Assembly: GCF_004962245.1 (NCBI RefSeq)
Contig: NZ_SUHQ01000032.1
Span: 20,027-84,026, forward strand
DNA: 64,000 nt
Reading direction: 5' to 3'
DNA from: Mesorhizobium sp.
GTDB taxonomy: Bacteria; Pseudomonadota; Alphaproteobacteria; Rhizobiales; Rhizobiaceae
Shown here one piece after another: positions 20,747 to 28,764 of this stretch. Under the pieces are notes generated by a model. It was not told where the DNA came from and ran no database searches. It saw nothing but the letters and a program-made list of their open reading frames with translations. A program made the position numbers and the translations under genes. Position 1 is the stretch's first letter. Each line of letters starts with the position of its first letter.

Positions 20747-21070
20747 TTATCTTGCAGCAGCCGGTAACATGATGGTAATTTCGTCGGCATGGGACATGTT
20801 GAGCGCCTTGCGTGCCTGCTCGTCGAGCATGTCTTTCTCCAGCGTGCCCTGATGCAGGAGTTGAACGCGACGCTCCAGGTCGATCCGGCGCGCCTTGACG
20901 GCATCGACCTTACCTTGCAGATCGACAGTTTCGGCCTCCAACCGATATTTGGAATAGATGCCGAATTCGCCATGATAGGCGTGAAAGCCGAAATAGGTCA
21001 GGAACGCCACGCAGAGCGAAGGAATGATCAGCCGACCGGTGTTTCTCTGCTTGTGCTGACGTGTCCACAT
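20747..21070 (-). CDS. FtsB/DivIC-family septum formation initiator protein
   Basis: Bitopic membrane protein of 107 residues. A short basic cytoplasmic N-terminus is followed by one membrane helix (about residues 14-32) and a coiled coil (about 42-78, with SKYRLEAETVDLQGKVDAVKARRIDLERRVQLL), then a short tail. This is the architecture of FtsB/DivIC, which with FtsL and FtsQ recruits and activates the septal peptidoglycan synthase. Location between eno and pdhA matches FtsB-type genes of other Rhizobiales. FtsL is the other possibility, but the neighbourhood argues against it. Confidence 0.85.
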   Translation of the reverse strand: MWTRQHKQRNTGRLIIPSLCVAFLTYFGFHAYHGEFGIYSKYRLEAETVDLQGKVDAVKARRIDLERRVQLLHQGTLEKDMLDEQARKALNMSHADEITIMLPAAAR

Positions 21071-21171
21071 GATCCAAATCCTCGCGGCCGCGAACTCACA
21101 GCCCAGCGTCTTTTTTCGCCCGATTGTGCTTAATGGACGGTTACGGATGCCCGGATTTGGCTGTGTTCAAA

Positions 21172-21203
21172 CAAAAAAGGGCCGGGAATGCCCCCGCCCT
21201 TTC
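21172..21203 (-). terminator. Rho-independent terminator after eno
   Basis: On the minus strand AAAGGGCGGGGG pairs with CCCGGCCCTTT, with a small bulge, followed directly by TTTTTTG. It lies about 22 bp past the enolase stop. Confidence 0.85.
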
Positions 21204-21224
21204 GTTTCGGATATTTTTGTGGGG

Positions 21225-22499
21225 TCAGCCTTTCACGATCGACTTGCCGGCGTAGAGCGCCTGCTTGCCGAGTTCTTCCTCGATGCGGATGAGCTGGTTG
21301 TACTTGGCCATGCGATCCGAGCGCGACAGAGAACCTGTCTTGATCTGCCCGCAATTGGTGGCGACGGCGAGATCGGCGATGGTCGAATCTTCGGTTTCGC
21401 CCGAGCGGTGCGACATGACGGCGGTGTAGCCGGCCTTGTGCGCGGTCTCGACGGCGTCAAGCGTTTCGGTCAGTGAGCCGATCTGGTTGACCTTGACCAG
21501 GATCGAATTGGCGACGCCCATGCGGATGCCGTCGCGTAGCCGCGCCGTGTTGGTGACGAACAAATCGTCGCCGACCAACTGGGTCTTCTTGCCGATGAGG
21601 TCGGTCAGCGTTTTCCAGCCGTCCCAGTCGTCTTCGGCCAGCCCATCCTCGATCGTGATGATCGGATAGTCGGTCGCGAGCTTGGCCAGATATTTAGCCT
21701 GGGCCTTCGGATCGCGGGTCTTCCTCTCGCCTTCATAGACGTAGTTGCCGTCCTTGAAGAATTCGGTCGCGGCGCAATCGAGGCCGAGCGCAACCTCTTC
21801 GCCCGGCTTGAAGCCGGCCCTCTCGATCGATTCCATGATGAAATCGAGCGCAGCGGGCGCGCTTTTCAGGTTCGGGGCGAAGCCGCCCTCGTCGCCGACA
21901 TTGGTGTTATGGCCGGCGTCCTTCAGCCGCTTCCTCAACGTATGGAAGATTTCCGAGCCCCAGCGCACGCCGTCGCGCAGCGTCTGCGCTCCGATCGGCA
22001 GGATCATGAATTCCTGGAAGTCGATCGGGTTGTCGGCATGGGCGCCACCGTTGATGATGTTCATCATCGGCACCGGAAGCACATGCGCCTTAGTGCCGCC
22101 GACATAGCGGTAGAGCGGCAGGCCAGCCGCTTCCGCCGCGGCCTTGGCAACAGCCAGCGACACGCCGAGGATGGCGTTGGCGCCGAGCCGGCTCTTGTTG
22201 GGTGTGCCGTCGAGCTCGATCATAGTCTGGTCGATGTGGATCTGGTTCTCGGCTTCCATGCCGCCGATCGCCTCGAACAGTTCGCCATTGACGGCCTCCA
22301 CCGCCCGCAGGACGCCCTTACCGAGGTAGCGGGCGCCGCCGTCGCGCAGTTCGACCGCCTCATGCGCGCCGGTCGAGGCGCCGGAAGGTACCGCAGCGCG
22401 GCCCATCGAGCCGTCTTCGAGCACGACGTCGACCTCGACGGTCGGATTTCCGCGGCTGTCCAGGATTTCACGCCCGACAATGTCGACGATGGCGGTCAT
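21225..22499 (-). CDS. eno: Enolase
   Basis: Phosphopyruvate hydratase of 424 residues, interconverting 2-phosphoglycerate and phosphoenolpyruvate. The N-terminal DIVGREILDSRGNPTVEVDV, the Mg2+-binding DDLFVTN and TIEDGLAEDDWDGW segments and the C-terminal signature ILVKVNQIGSLTET are intact. Enolase is also commonly part of the RNA degradosome, though that is not tested here. The ATG at 22499 gives the family start MTAIVDIVGRE. A terminator follows. It is a single gene on the minus strand, head to head with the small lipoprotein gene. Confidence 0.99.
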   Translation of the reverse strand: MTAIVDIVGREILDSRGNPTVEVDVVLEDGSMGRAAVPSGASTGAHEAVELRDGGARYLGKGVLRAVEAVNGELFEAIGGMEAENQIHIDQTMIELDGTPNKSRLGANAILGVSLAVAKAAAEAAGLPLYRYVGGTKAHVLPVPMMNIINGGAHADNPIDFQEFMILPIGAQTLRDGVRWGSEIFHTLRKRLKDAGHNTNVGDEGGFAPNLKSAPAALDFIMESIERAGFKPGEEVALGLDCAATEFFKDGNYVYEGERKTRDPKAQAKYLAKLATDYPIITIEDGLAEDDWDGWKTLTDLIGKKTQLVGDDLFVTNTARLRDGIRMGVANSILVKVNQIGSLTETLDAVETAHKAGYTAVMSHRSGETEDSTIADLAVATNCGQIKTGSLSRSDRMAKYNQLIRIEEELGKQALYAGKSIVKG

Positions 22500-22698
22500 T
22501 TGCGATGTCCCCGATTGATCTGACGAAGCGTCGCGCACGTCTTAGCCAAAGTGCTGCAAAACGCAATCGGGACATCCTCAAATATTGCCGCCCTGGCGAT
22601 TCACGAAGCACAAATTGATGTCATCATATGTCATGGCAGGATGTGGCTTTCTGGTTTATGCTTGTAGCCGCGCGGGGCGAAACAGGAGGAGTTTCGCC

Positions 22699-22818
22699 AT
22701 GTCCCAGTTGAGCGGTATCGTGAGTTTGTTCCTGATCGCGGCGGCATTCCTGACGTCGTGTGACACCCAGCAGCCTCAGCAAGGCGCGGTAGAGTTGTCG
22801 ACCCTTCAAGCGGAGTAG
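22699..22818 (+). CDS. Small predicted lipoprotein (39 residues)
   Basis: Open frame of 39 codons starting at ATG 22699, with an AGGAGG ribosome-binding site at 22684-22690. A hydrophobic signal (GIVSLFLIAAAFL) ends in the lipobox LTSC, so the mature product would be a lipid-anchored peptide of about 19 residues rich in Gln (DTQQPQQGAVELSTLQAE). A strong terminator begins 12 bp after the stop. The ribosome-binding site, signal peptide, lipobox and terminator together make it convincing. Function unknown. Confidence 0.7.
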   Translation: MSQLSGIVSLFLIAAAFLTSCDTQQPQQGAVELSTLQAE

Positions 22819-22830
22819 ATATCTCACAGA

Positions 22831-22861
22831 GAAGGCCCCCGGTGAACCGGGGGCCTTCTTT
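22831..22861 (+). terminator. Bidirectional terminator between lipoprotein and PRC-barrel genes
   Basis: A perfect hairpin, AAGGCCCCCGG, GTGAA-type loop, CCGGGGGCCTT, is followed by CTTTG on the plus strand. On the minus strand it is followed by CTCTGTG. It terminates the lipoprotein gene and probably also the convergent PRC-barrel gene. Confidence 0.9.
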
Positions 22862-22878
22862 GATTCCGGAGACCTTAG

Positions 22879-23244
22879 TCAATGCCAGTAAGGCTCGACC
22901 TTGTAGTAGCTGTATGAAGCATCACGCGCGGCCTCGCCGTCGGCGCCCGTCAATTCGTTGATCGAATAGGCAGGAGCCGTCTTCAGTTGCTCCTTCGTGA
23001 ACGGCACGACGTAGCCGCCCTTGTTCTCGTCATAGTCGAGGCTCGCCCATGGAATGGCGTGATATTTCTCGCCGATGCCGAGAAATCCGCCAAAGCCGAT
23101 GACGGCAAACATTATGCCGTTCGACAACTTATCGAGCATAACGTCCTCGATGTCGCCGATGTGCGTGCCTTCGGTGTTGTAGACAGATGTGCCGATCACC
23201 CGCGAGGCAGCGATGGCTTCAGTGTGTCCTGTCTGGGTCGTCAT
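22879..23244 (-). CDS. PRC-barrel domain protein
   Basis: Protein of 121 residues with a single PRC-barrel (about residues 12-85: ASRVIGTSVYNTEGTHIGDIEDVMLDK). It continues with the pattern AVIGFGGFLGIGEKYHAIPW that is common in rhizobial stand-alone PRC proteins. These folds bind other proteins or small ligands, as in RimM and photosynthetic reaction centre subunit H; the partner here is unknown. No signal peptide or membrane segment is seen. The start ATG follows GAGGAG. It is monocistronic. Confidence 0.88.
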   Translation of the reverse strand: MTTQTGHTEAIAASRVIGTSVYNTEGTHIGDIEDVMLDKLSNGIMFAVIGFGGFLGIGEKYHAIPWASLDYDENKGGYVVPFTKEQLKTAPAYSINELTGADGEAARDASYSYYKVEPYWH

Positions 23245-23340
23245 GGTGTGCTCCTCTTGTCGTTGGCGCTATGCATTGACAATGAGGGGCACGGATGAAG
23301 GTTCCAGACTTTTCGACGCCAACCCCGGCGCGGGGCATGT

Positions 23341-24171
23341 TCAGCCCTTGGCGACGCGGTCGAACGCCATCAGCCTTTCGAGCAATGCCGAGAGATCCTT
23401 CAGGGGTACCATGTTGGGGCCGTCGGACGGTGCATTGTCGGGATCCTGATGCGTCTCGATGAAGACGCCGGCGACCCCGACCGCCACCGCGGCGCGCGCC
23501 AGCGTCTCGACGAAGCGCCGATCGCCACCCGTGGAGCTGCCCTGCCCGCCCGGCTGCTGCACCGAATGCGTGGCGTCGAAAATCACCGGCGCGCCGATCT
23601 CGGCCATGATCGGCAAAGCACGCATATCGGACACCAGCGTGTTGTAGCCGAAGGACGCGCCGCGCTCGGTGACCAGCACATTGGCGTTGCCGGAACCGGT
23701 GATCTTGGCGACGACGTTCTTCATGTCCCACGGCGCGAGGAACTGGCCCTTCTTCACATTGACGACCTTGCCGGTTCGTGCCGCCGCGATCAGCAGATCG
23801 GTCTGGCGGCTGAGGAAAGCCGGAATCTGCAGGATATCGACATGCGGCGCCACGACCGCGCACTGTTCCTCGGTGTGGACATCGGTCAGGATTGGCAGCG
23901 AAAACGCCTTGCGCAGATCGTCGAACACCGGCAGCGCTGCATCGAGCCCAGCGCCGCGCGTGCCTCCAAGCGAGGTGCGGTTGGCCTTGTCGTAGCTGGT
24001 CTTATAGACCAGGCCCAGCCCCAGCTTCTCAGTCACTTCCTTCAGCGCGCCAGCCATGTCGAAGGCGTGCTGGCGCGATTCGAGCTGACACGGGCCGGCA
24101 ATCAGCGACAGCGGCGCGGTATTGCCGAAGACGACATTGCCGACGGTGACGGAGGAATTGGGCTTGCTCAT
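23341..24171 (-). CDS. kdsA: 3-deoxy-8-phosphooctulonate synthase (KDO-8-P synthase)
   Basis: KDO-8-phosphate synthase of 276 residues, condensing arabinose 5-phosphate with phosphoenolpyruvate for lipopolysaccharide inner core synthesis. Signatures are LIAGPCQLES, SYDKANRTS, GLDAALPVF, ILTDVHTEEQ, IPAFLSRQTDLL, VNVKKGQFLAPWDM and GGDRRFVETLARA. Cys28 in AGPC marks the metal-dependent class of this enzyme, in contrast to the Asn of the E. coli type. Its start overlaps the VOC gene stop by 4 bp. Enolase nearby produces phosphoenolpyruvate but is not in the same operon. Confidence 0.97.
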   Translation of the reverse strand: MSKPNSSVTVGNVVFGNTAPLSLIAGPCQLESRQHAFDMAGALKEVTEKLGLGLVYKTSYDKANRTSLGGTRGAGLDAALPVFDDLRKAFSLPILTDVHTEEQCAVVAPHVDILQIPAFLSRQTDLLIAAARTGKVVNVKKGQFLAPWDMKNVVAKITGSGNANVLVTERGASFGYNTLVSDMRALPIMAEIGAPVIFDATHSVQQPGGQGSSTGGDRRFVETLARAAVAVGVAGVFIETHQDPDNAPSDGPNMVPLKDLSALLERLMAFDRVAKG

Positions 24172-25091
24172 GCGATCTCCCGGAAAATGAAGGCCGCACC
24201 CTGCCCGGGTGCCGGCCGCACGACAATGTCATTGCCGCGTATGTCGTATTCGACGGAACTGGCTGCAATCAGCTTTGCAACGGCGTCTGCGCGGCGAACC
24301 GAAAAGACTACCCCCACGAAGCGGAGTTCCGACGGCGCGCCGGCAGCTATGCCGAAGCGCGTTTCGAAAGCGACGGGGTCAAGCAGGGTCAAGGTCGCGT
24401 TCGGCAGGCCGAACGCGGTGCTGCTCACCTGTCCGGCCGCCGGACTGCGCGCCGCGATCGAAATCAGCCGGTGCTGTACGGATGGCTCGTCGCTGACCGC
24501 CACGACTTCGACAATGCCCGTTGCGCCATTGGCGTGGATTTGCAGCGCGGTGCGATCCACTTTCGGCGCATTGATCCGCTCGCAGGCGAACAGGAATGCG
24601 TCCGTCGCCCCGGCGCCGGAGGCGAAGGCCAGCTTGAACGATGCCGTGTCGCTCTTTCCCGCCGCATCGGTGAAGGCGCGCGAAAAGCTCAGTACGTCTC
24701 CGGCCGACAGGCCGGCTTCGACATAGCGCGCGTGATCGGCTTTCGCATTCCCGGTGCCCAGCACCACGGCCGAAAACCCCTCATTGCCGCGCTTGTCGCG
24801 ATAGGCACGATCGCGCGTGACGAAGACGTTGCCGTCCGCGATCGCTTTCGCCGCCGCCTGCGCGTTGCCCACCGCCAGCGGCTCGAGATAGGTGCCGTCT
24901 TCAAGGAAAACGCAGCAGTTTTCCGTTCCGAAAGGATGGATGCCGGCCGGTGCCACGACAAAGCCGAGCGAAACCAGCCGCGCCCGCGCCACGTCGAGGC
25001 TCGCGGTCGGCAGCACAAGATGGTCAAGCGGATAGGCACCTGGCGGATAAGCGTCTGGCGAATGAGGGCCTGCAGGCATCGTCTCGGTCAT
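24168..25091 (-). CDS. VOC-superfamily (glyoxalase-like) protein
   Basis: Protein of 307 residues with two related halves. The first begins YPLDHLVLPTASLDVARARLVSLGFVVAP, a glyoxalase-like domain opening; the second, about residues 165-307, includes LRFVGVVFSVRRAD. Members of the VOC superfamily bind metals and act as lyases, isomerases or dioxygenases; no specific activity can be assigned. The start could be ATG 25091 or 25079. It is translationally coupled to kdsA (ATGA overlap), an arrangement not explained by known lipopolysaccharide chemistry. Confidence 0.85.
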   Translation of the reverse strand: MTETMPAGPHSPDAYPPGAYPLDHLVLPTASLDVARARLVSLGFVVAPAGIHPFGTENCCVFLEDGTYLEPLAVGNAQAAAKAIADGNVFVTRDRAYRDKRGNEGFSAVVLGTGNAKADHARYVEAGLSAGDVLSFSRAFTDAAGKSDTASFKLAFASGAGATDAFLFACERINAPKVDRTALQIHANGATGIVEVVAVSDEPSVQHRLISIAARSPAAGQVSSTAFGLPNATLTLLDPVAFETRFGIAAGAPSELRFVGVVFSVRRADAVAKLIAASSVEYDIRGNDIVVRPAPGQGAAFIFREIA

Positions 25092-25231
25092 GCCGGCGCG
25101 GTGTGCATCATTCCGGACGTTGGTTCAAGAGCCTCGCCTGACGCCGCAAGGATTCATACGCTGATCGCGGGATCCCGTTACGCGGGCTCCGAAATACTTG
25201 CCGCTGCCGGAAACCAACCTACGTCATCCAA

Positions 25232-25357
25232 ATGAGAAATATCATGTTCATAGCGGCCGCGGTCGTCGCGATAGCCGTTCTTGCCATGCTGGTCTGGAAT
25301 GCGCCCAAGCGGCCGGGCGCCGATCTGACCGAACCGACCGCCTCTCAGACGGAGTAG
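25232..25357 (+). CDS. Small membrane protein (41 residues)
   Basis: Open frame of 41 codons from ATG 25232 to TAG. It has one N-terminal hydrophobic helix (MFIAAAVVAIAVLAMLVW, residues 5-22) and a short polar tail ending PTASQTE. It occupies the gap between the VOC gene and the convergent Dabb gene. No good ribosome-binding site precedes it, which lowers confidence. The composition and single-helix layout are like those of other tiny rhizobial membrane proteins. Function unknown. Confidence 0.45.
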   Translation: MRNIMFIAAAVVAIAVLAMLVWNAPKRPGADLTEPTASQTE

Positions 25358-25392
25358 GTAGCACGTTGCTCCCTGCTTCGGCCGATTTCTCT

Positions 25393-25683
25393 TCAGGTCG
25401 CCGCCACAACATCCGCAGAATACCGCAGTTCGCGCAGCGGTTTGACCTGGCTGGTCGTCTCGGCATAGAGCGGATGGGCCTTATAGGCGGCCAGAGCGGC
25501 ATCATCCTCGAACTCGGCATAGACGACGACGTCGATTTCGTCCGAAAGCGGGTCGACCTTGGTGTTGAGCGTCACTTCGAAATGACGGGAATGGGGAATG
25601 TTGCCAAGCGCCAGCAAGCCCGTGCGTACGGCCCCAACATCCTCTTTGTGCCGCGCGCTGAAAAAAACGATATGCCGGATCAA
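25393..25683 (-). CDS. Dabb-family (stress-responsive A/B barrel) protein
   Basis: Dimeric alpha/beta-barrel (Dabb) domain protein of 96 residues. Typical features are the N-terminal IRHIVFFSARH, the central VVVYAEFEDDAALAAYKAHP and the C-terminal PLRELRYSADV. Relatives are linked to stress responses or act as small cyclases; no activity is assigned. The start is TTG at 25683, strongly supported by GAGGAGG five bases upstream, and no ATG is available nearby. Confidence 0.88.
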   Translation of the reverse strand: MIRHIVFFSARHKEDVGAVRTGLLALGNIPHSRHFEVTLNTKVDPLSDEIDVVVYAEFEDDAALAAYKAHPLYAETTSQVKPLRELRYSADVVAAT

Positions 25684-25780
25684 TCCAGCCTCCTCGATCG
25701 ATATGCAAGCGTGTTTTGTGTGGGCAAAACGGTCGCGTCAACCGGCACGATGTCGCGCCGACAATGTGCGGGAAAGAAAG

Positions 25781-25915
25781 CTACACCAGGCTGGTGATGT
25801 AGCGCGCGATGCGCGTTATCTCCCTGACGGTGGTGTCGAGATAGCTGCCCTGATTGTAGAGCCCGTCCCAGATCAGGAAGAACGTGACGGCGCAGATGAC
25901 GATAACATAACGCAT
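25781..25915 (-). CDS. Small membrane protein (44 residues)
   Basis: Open frame of 44 codons starting at ATG 25915. The protein begins MRYVIVICAVTFFLIWDG with one membrane helix (residues 3-17) and ends in a short amphipathic segment (DTTVREITRIARYITSLV). I recall very similar short proteins annotated across Rhizobiales, which supports it as real, but no function is known. There is no clear ribosome-binding site. It is on the same strand as the Dabb gene, about 100 bp upstream of it. Confidence 0.6.
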   Translation of the reverse strand: MRYVIVICAVTFFLIWDGLYNQGSYLDTTVREITRIARYITSLV

Positions 25916-26276
25916 GGCTAAAACTATCGCATGGCAGCGGCTGCAACCATAGTGATTCCGGCGTTGACTGGCGCCCTCCCCCGAAATCTTTCTGCTTGCC
26001 TTGCCGTCGTGAAGTCGACGAAAGGCCGGAGGCCGCCGCCTGGCCCAGCCAGTTCCCGCCTTGCCTCTTGAAGTTCGCATCGATGACGTGAAAGATTGGC
26101 GGCGGGGTTCACCGGAAAGTGCCGAAACTCTGCTCAAGGGGTGCGCTTTGGTTCAGGCCCGCCGTACCGAACGGCGAGCTACTCCGATCAGAGAGCGTCG
26201 AACCTGGCGAATGAACTGCGGGGTGCGGAAAATGGCGATTTTGCGCGCCGGCTCCGCAGAAGTCCGGGGGCGTGAC
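25916..26276. other. Intergenic region upstream of cfa
   Basis: About 360 bp between the small membrane gene and the chosen cfa start. The frame of cfa stays open upstream to 26061, but the translated sequence (starting MPLEVRIDDVKDW) does not resemble the family. I treat it as leader, which could contain the cfa promoter. An in-frame ATG at 26211 is a possible alternative start. I see no RNA gene or strong palindrome. Confidence 0.4.
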
Positions 26277-27533
26277 ATGGGTTACAAGGAATATACCGAC
26301 ATTGCGTCCGGCGACGCGGTCAGGCTGGACGAATTCAATTTCGCCGAAACCGTCAAAGGCCTGCCGGCCAAGGCGCGCATGGTATTGTCGGCGGCGATGA
26401 ACCTGCCGCGTGGCTCGCTCAAGGTGAGGATGCCGGACGGTCGCGCCGTCCTGGTCGGCGGCAAGGCGCCGGGTCCGGACGCCGAACTGGTGCTCAAGAA
26501 TTGGCGCTTGCCTGGTCGCGCGTTCACCAGCGGCACCATCGGCATCGCCGAATCCTACATGGACGGCGATTGGGACAGTCCCGATGTGACCAGTTTCCTG
26601 GAACTGTTCGTGGTCAATTCGGAAATCGGAGAGCGCATCGCCGGCGGCGCCAGTTGGCTGATCAACGCCGTCCAGCGTGTCCGCCACTGGCTCAACCAAA
26701 ACACCCGCAGCGGTTCGAAGCGCAACATTTCGGCGCATTACGATCTCGGCAACGCCTTTTACAAGGAATGGCTGGATCCGAGCATGACCTATTCGTCGGC
26801 GCTCTATACGACTGGCGCCAACGATCTGGAGAGCGCGCAAGCCGCCAAATATCGCGCGCTGGCCAAGGACACGGACATCGGCGCGAAAGACCATGTTCTG
26901 GAAATCGGTTGCGGCTGGGGCGGCTTTGCCGAATTCGCCGCGCGCGAGATCGGCTGCCGCGTCACCGGCTTGACCATCAGCCGCGAGCAGCATGATTTCG
27001 CCAGAGCGCGCGTCCAGAAGGCCGGTCTCGCCGACAAGGTCGACATCAAGCTGCAGGACTACCGCGACGAAACCGGATCCTACGACCGCATCGCCTCGAT
27101 CGAGATGTTCGAGGCGGTCGGCGAAAAATACTGGCCGGTGTTTTTCGGCAAGATGAAGGATTGCCTGCGGCCTGGCGGCACCGCAGGCCTGCAGATCATC
27201 ACCATCAACGAGAAAGCCTACGACACCTATCGCGCCCGGCCGGATTTCATCCAGCGCTACGTCTTCCCGGGCGGCATGCTGCCGACGCCGTCGATCCTAA
27301 AGACGCTCGGCAAAGACCATGGCCTTGCTCATCTGCGGGAGCGCATATTCCCGGACGACTATGCCCGCACGCTCGCCGAATGGCGCCAGCGCTTCTGGGC
27401 GTCATGGGAAAAGATCGTCCCGCTCGGTTTCGATGACCGCTTCAAGAAGCTCTGGGAGTTTTACCTGCACTATTGCGAGGCTGGATTTCGCGCCAGCTAC
27501 ATCGATGTCCGCCAGGTGGTTTACAGGGCCTAG
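26277..27533 (+). CDS. cfa: Cyclopropane-fatty-acyl-phospholipid synthase family protein
   Basis: S-adenosylmethionine-dependent methyltransferase of about 418 residues that adds a methylene bridge to unsaturated phospholipid acyl chains. The N-terminal domain includes YMDGDWDSPDVTSFLELFV. The catalytic domain shows SAHYDLGNAFYKEWLDPSMTYSSALY, the SAM motif VLEIGCGWGGFAEFAA, the SIEMFEAVGEKYWPVFF helix and the C-terminal YPLHYC-like segment FYLHYCEAGFR. The ATG at 26277 follows GGGGG and gives MGYKEYTD. Rhizobia often have several cfa paralogues, and this may be one of them. Confidence 0.92.
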   Translation: MGYKEYTDIASGDAVRLDEFNFAETVKGLPAKARMVLSAAMNLPRGSLKVRMPDGRAVLVGGKAPGPDAELVLKNWRLPGRAFTSGTIGIAESYMDGDWDSPDVTSFLELFVVNSEIGERIAGGASWLINAVQRVRHWLNQNTRSGSKRNISAHYDLGNAFYKEWLDPSMTYSSALYTTGANDLESAQAAKYRALAKDTDIGAKDHVLEIGCGWGGFAEFAAREIGCRVTGLTISREQHDFARARVQKAGLADKVDIKLQDYRDETGSYDRIASIEMFEAVGEKYWPVFFGKMKDCLRPGGTAGLQIITINEKAYDTYRARPDFIQRYVFPGGMLPTPSILKTLGKDHGLAHLRERIFPDDYARTLAEWRQRFWASWEKIVPLGFDDRFKKLWEFYLHYCEAGFRASYIDVRQVVYRA

Positions 27534-27619
27534 GCCGGCGACGTCATCGCAATCACTGTCTCTTTGAATCTGTTGGCATCTTTGGGCCGTCGCATCATTG
27601 GGCGATTGCCGTGAAAAAG

Positions 27620-27672
27620 TCCGATCCCGACGCAAGATGCGGCGCAAGAATCGGAATCACATCATGCGCAAA
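27620..27672 (+). repeat. Possible degenerate palindromic repeat at the GDPD-like gene start
   Basis: The stretch GAATCGGAATCACATCATGCGCAAA resembles the GGAATCG...GGATCATGCGCAAA core of copies A and E with the middle deleted, and a GATGCGGCGC just upstream resembles their second hairpin. If related, the element contributes the start codon of the gene at 27664. The match is partial. Confidence 0.35.
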
Positions 27673-28653
27673 CGGACAATCCTCCTCATTGCCATTGTTG
27701 TCGCTGCGGGCGGCATCTGGCTCAACAACAGCCCGCTGCTGTCGAGCCGTCCGGCCGGCACCCCGGCCGTGCTTGCGCATCGTGGCTTGGCCCAAGATTT
27801 CGACCGCAAGGATCTCGGCTCCGACACCTGCACGGCCGAACGCATGCTGCCGCCACGCCATCCTTTCCTTGAAAACACGATCCCCTCGATGGAAGCCGCC
27901 TTCGCGCTTGGCGCGGACGCGCTCGAACTCGACGTCCACCCGACCACGGACGGCAAGTTCGCGGTCTTCCACGACTGGACGCTGGACTGCCGCACCGAAG
28001 GCAAGGGAGAAACGCGCACCCATGCCATGTCCGAATTGAGGATGCTCGATGTGGGCTTTGGCTACACGGCGGATGGTGGCAAGACCTTCCCGTTCCGCGG
28101 CAAGGGGATCGGCATGATGCCGTCACTGGACGAGGTCCTGCAGCGCTTCCCGAACCGCCGTTTCAACATCAACATCAAGAGCAACGACCCGGGGGAAGGC
28201 GAGGCATTGGCCGCCTGGCTCGCCACGCTGGCGCCAGCCGAGCGTGCCAGCCTGACAGTCTATGGCGGCGATAGGCCGGTCGCGGCGGTCAAGGCGGCGC
28301 TGCCGGACATGCACACGCTGAGCCGTGCGTCGCTGACCCGATGCATCCTGCGCTATGCAGCGCTCGGCTGGAGCGGCTACGTTCCGGAAGCGTGCCGGCG
28401 AGACACCTTGCTCATCCCGATCAACGTCGCCCAATGGCTCTGGGGCTGGCCTGACCGTTTTCTGGACCGGATGGACAGCGTCGACACCCGCATCTACCTG
28501 CTCGGCCCCTATGCCGGCGGCGGCTTTTCACAAGGGCTCGACGATCCCCAACTGATCGACCAGTTGCCTGACGGCTATTCCGGCGGCATTTCCACGGATG
28601 CGCTGGACCTTGTCATGCCCGTGATCAAGCGGCGTTTTGGCCCACCTGCGTGA
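27664..28653 (+). CDS. Glycerophosphodiester phosphodiesterase family protein
   Basis: GDPD-type protein of 329 residues. An N-terminal hydrophobic segment (residues 4-19, TILLIAIVVAAGGIWL) acts as signal or anchor, so the enzyme domain is probably periplasmic. The catalytic HRG motif (LAHRGLAQDF), the Glu-Asp pair (ALELDVHPTTDGKFAVFHDWTLD) and the later NINIKSNDPG segment are present. It would hydrolyse glycerophosphodiesters to glycerol 3-phosphate and an alcohol, or act on phospholipid. The ATG at 27664 has only a weak GGAA upstream and may derive from a repeat. It is a single gene. Confidence 0.88.
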   Translation: MRKRTILLIAIVVAAGGIWLNNSPLLSSRPAGTPAVLAHRGLAQDFDRKDLGSDTCTAERMLPPRHPFLENTIPSMEAAFALGADALELDVHPTTDGKFAVFHDWTLDCRTEGKGETRTHAMSELRMLDVGFGYTADGGKTFPFRGKGIGMMPSLDEVLQRFPNRRFNINIKSNDPGEGEALAAWLATLAPAERASLTVYGGDRPVAAVKAALPDMHTLSRASLTRCILRYAALGWSGYVPEACRRDTLLIPINVAQWLWGWPDRFLDRMDSVDTRIYLLGPYAGGGFSQGLDDPQLIDQLPDGYSGGISTDALDLVMPVIKRRFGPPA

Positions 28654-28764
28654 AGGCGACGAAGACCGCGCTTCGGTTAGAATTGGCATGATTTCGAATC
28701 GACGCGCAAACCTCGCTTTCGCAAAAAGCTGACTTTCAAAGCGTGATGCGGCACTTGGCAAACG

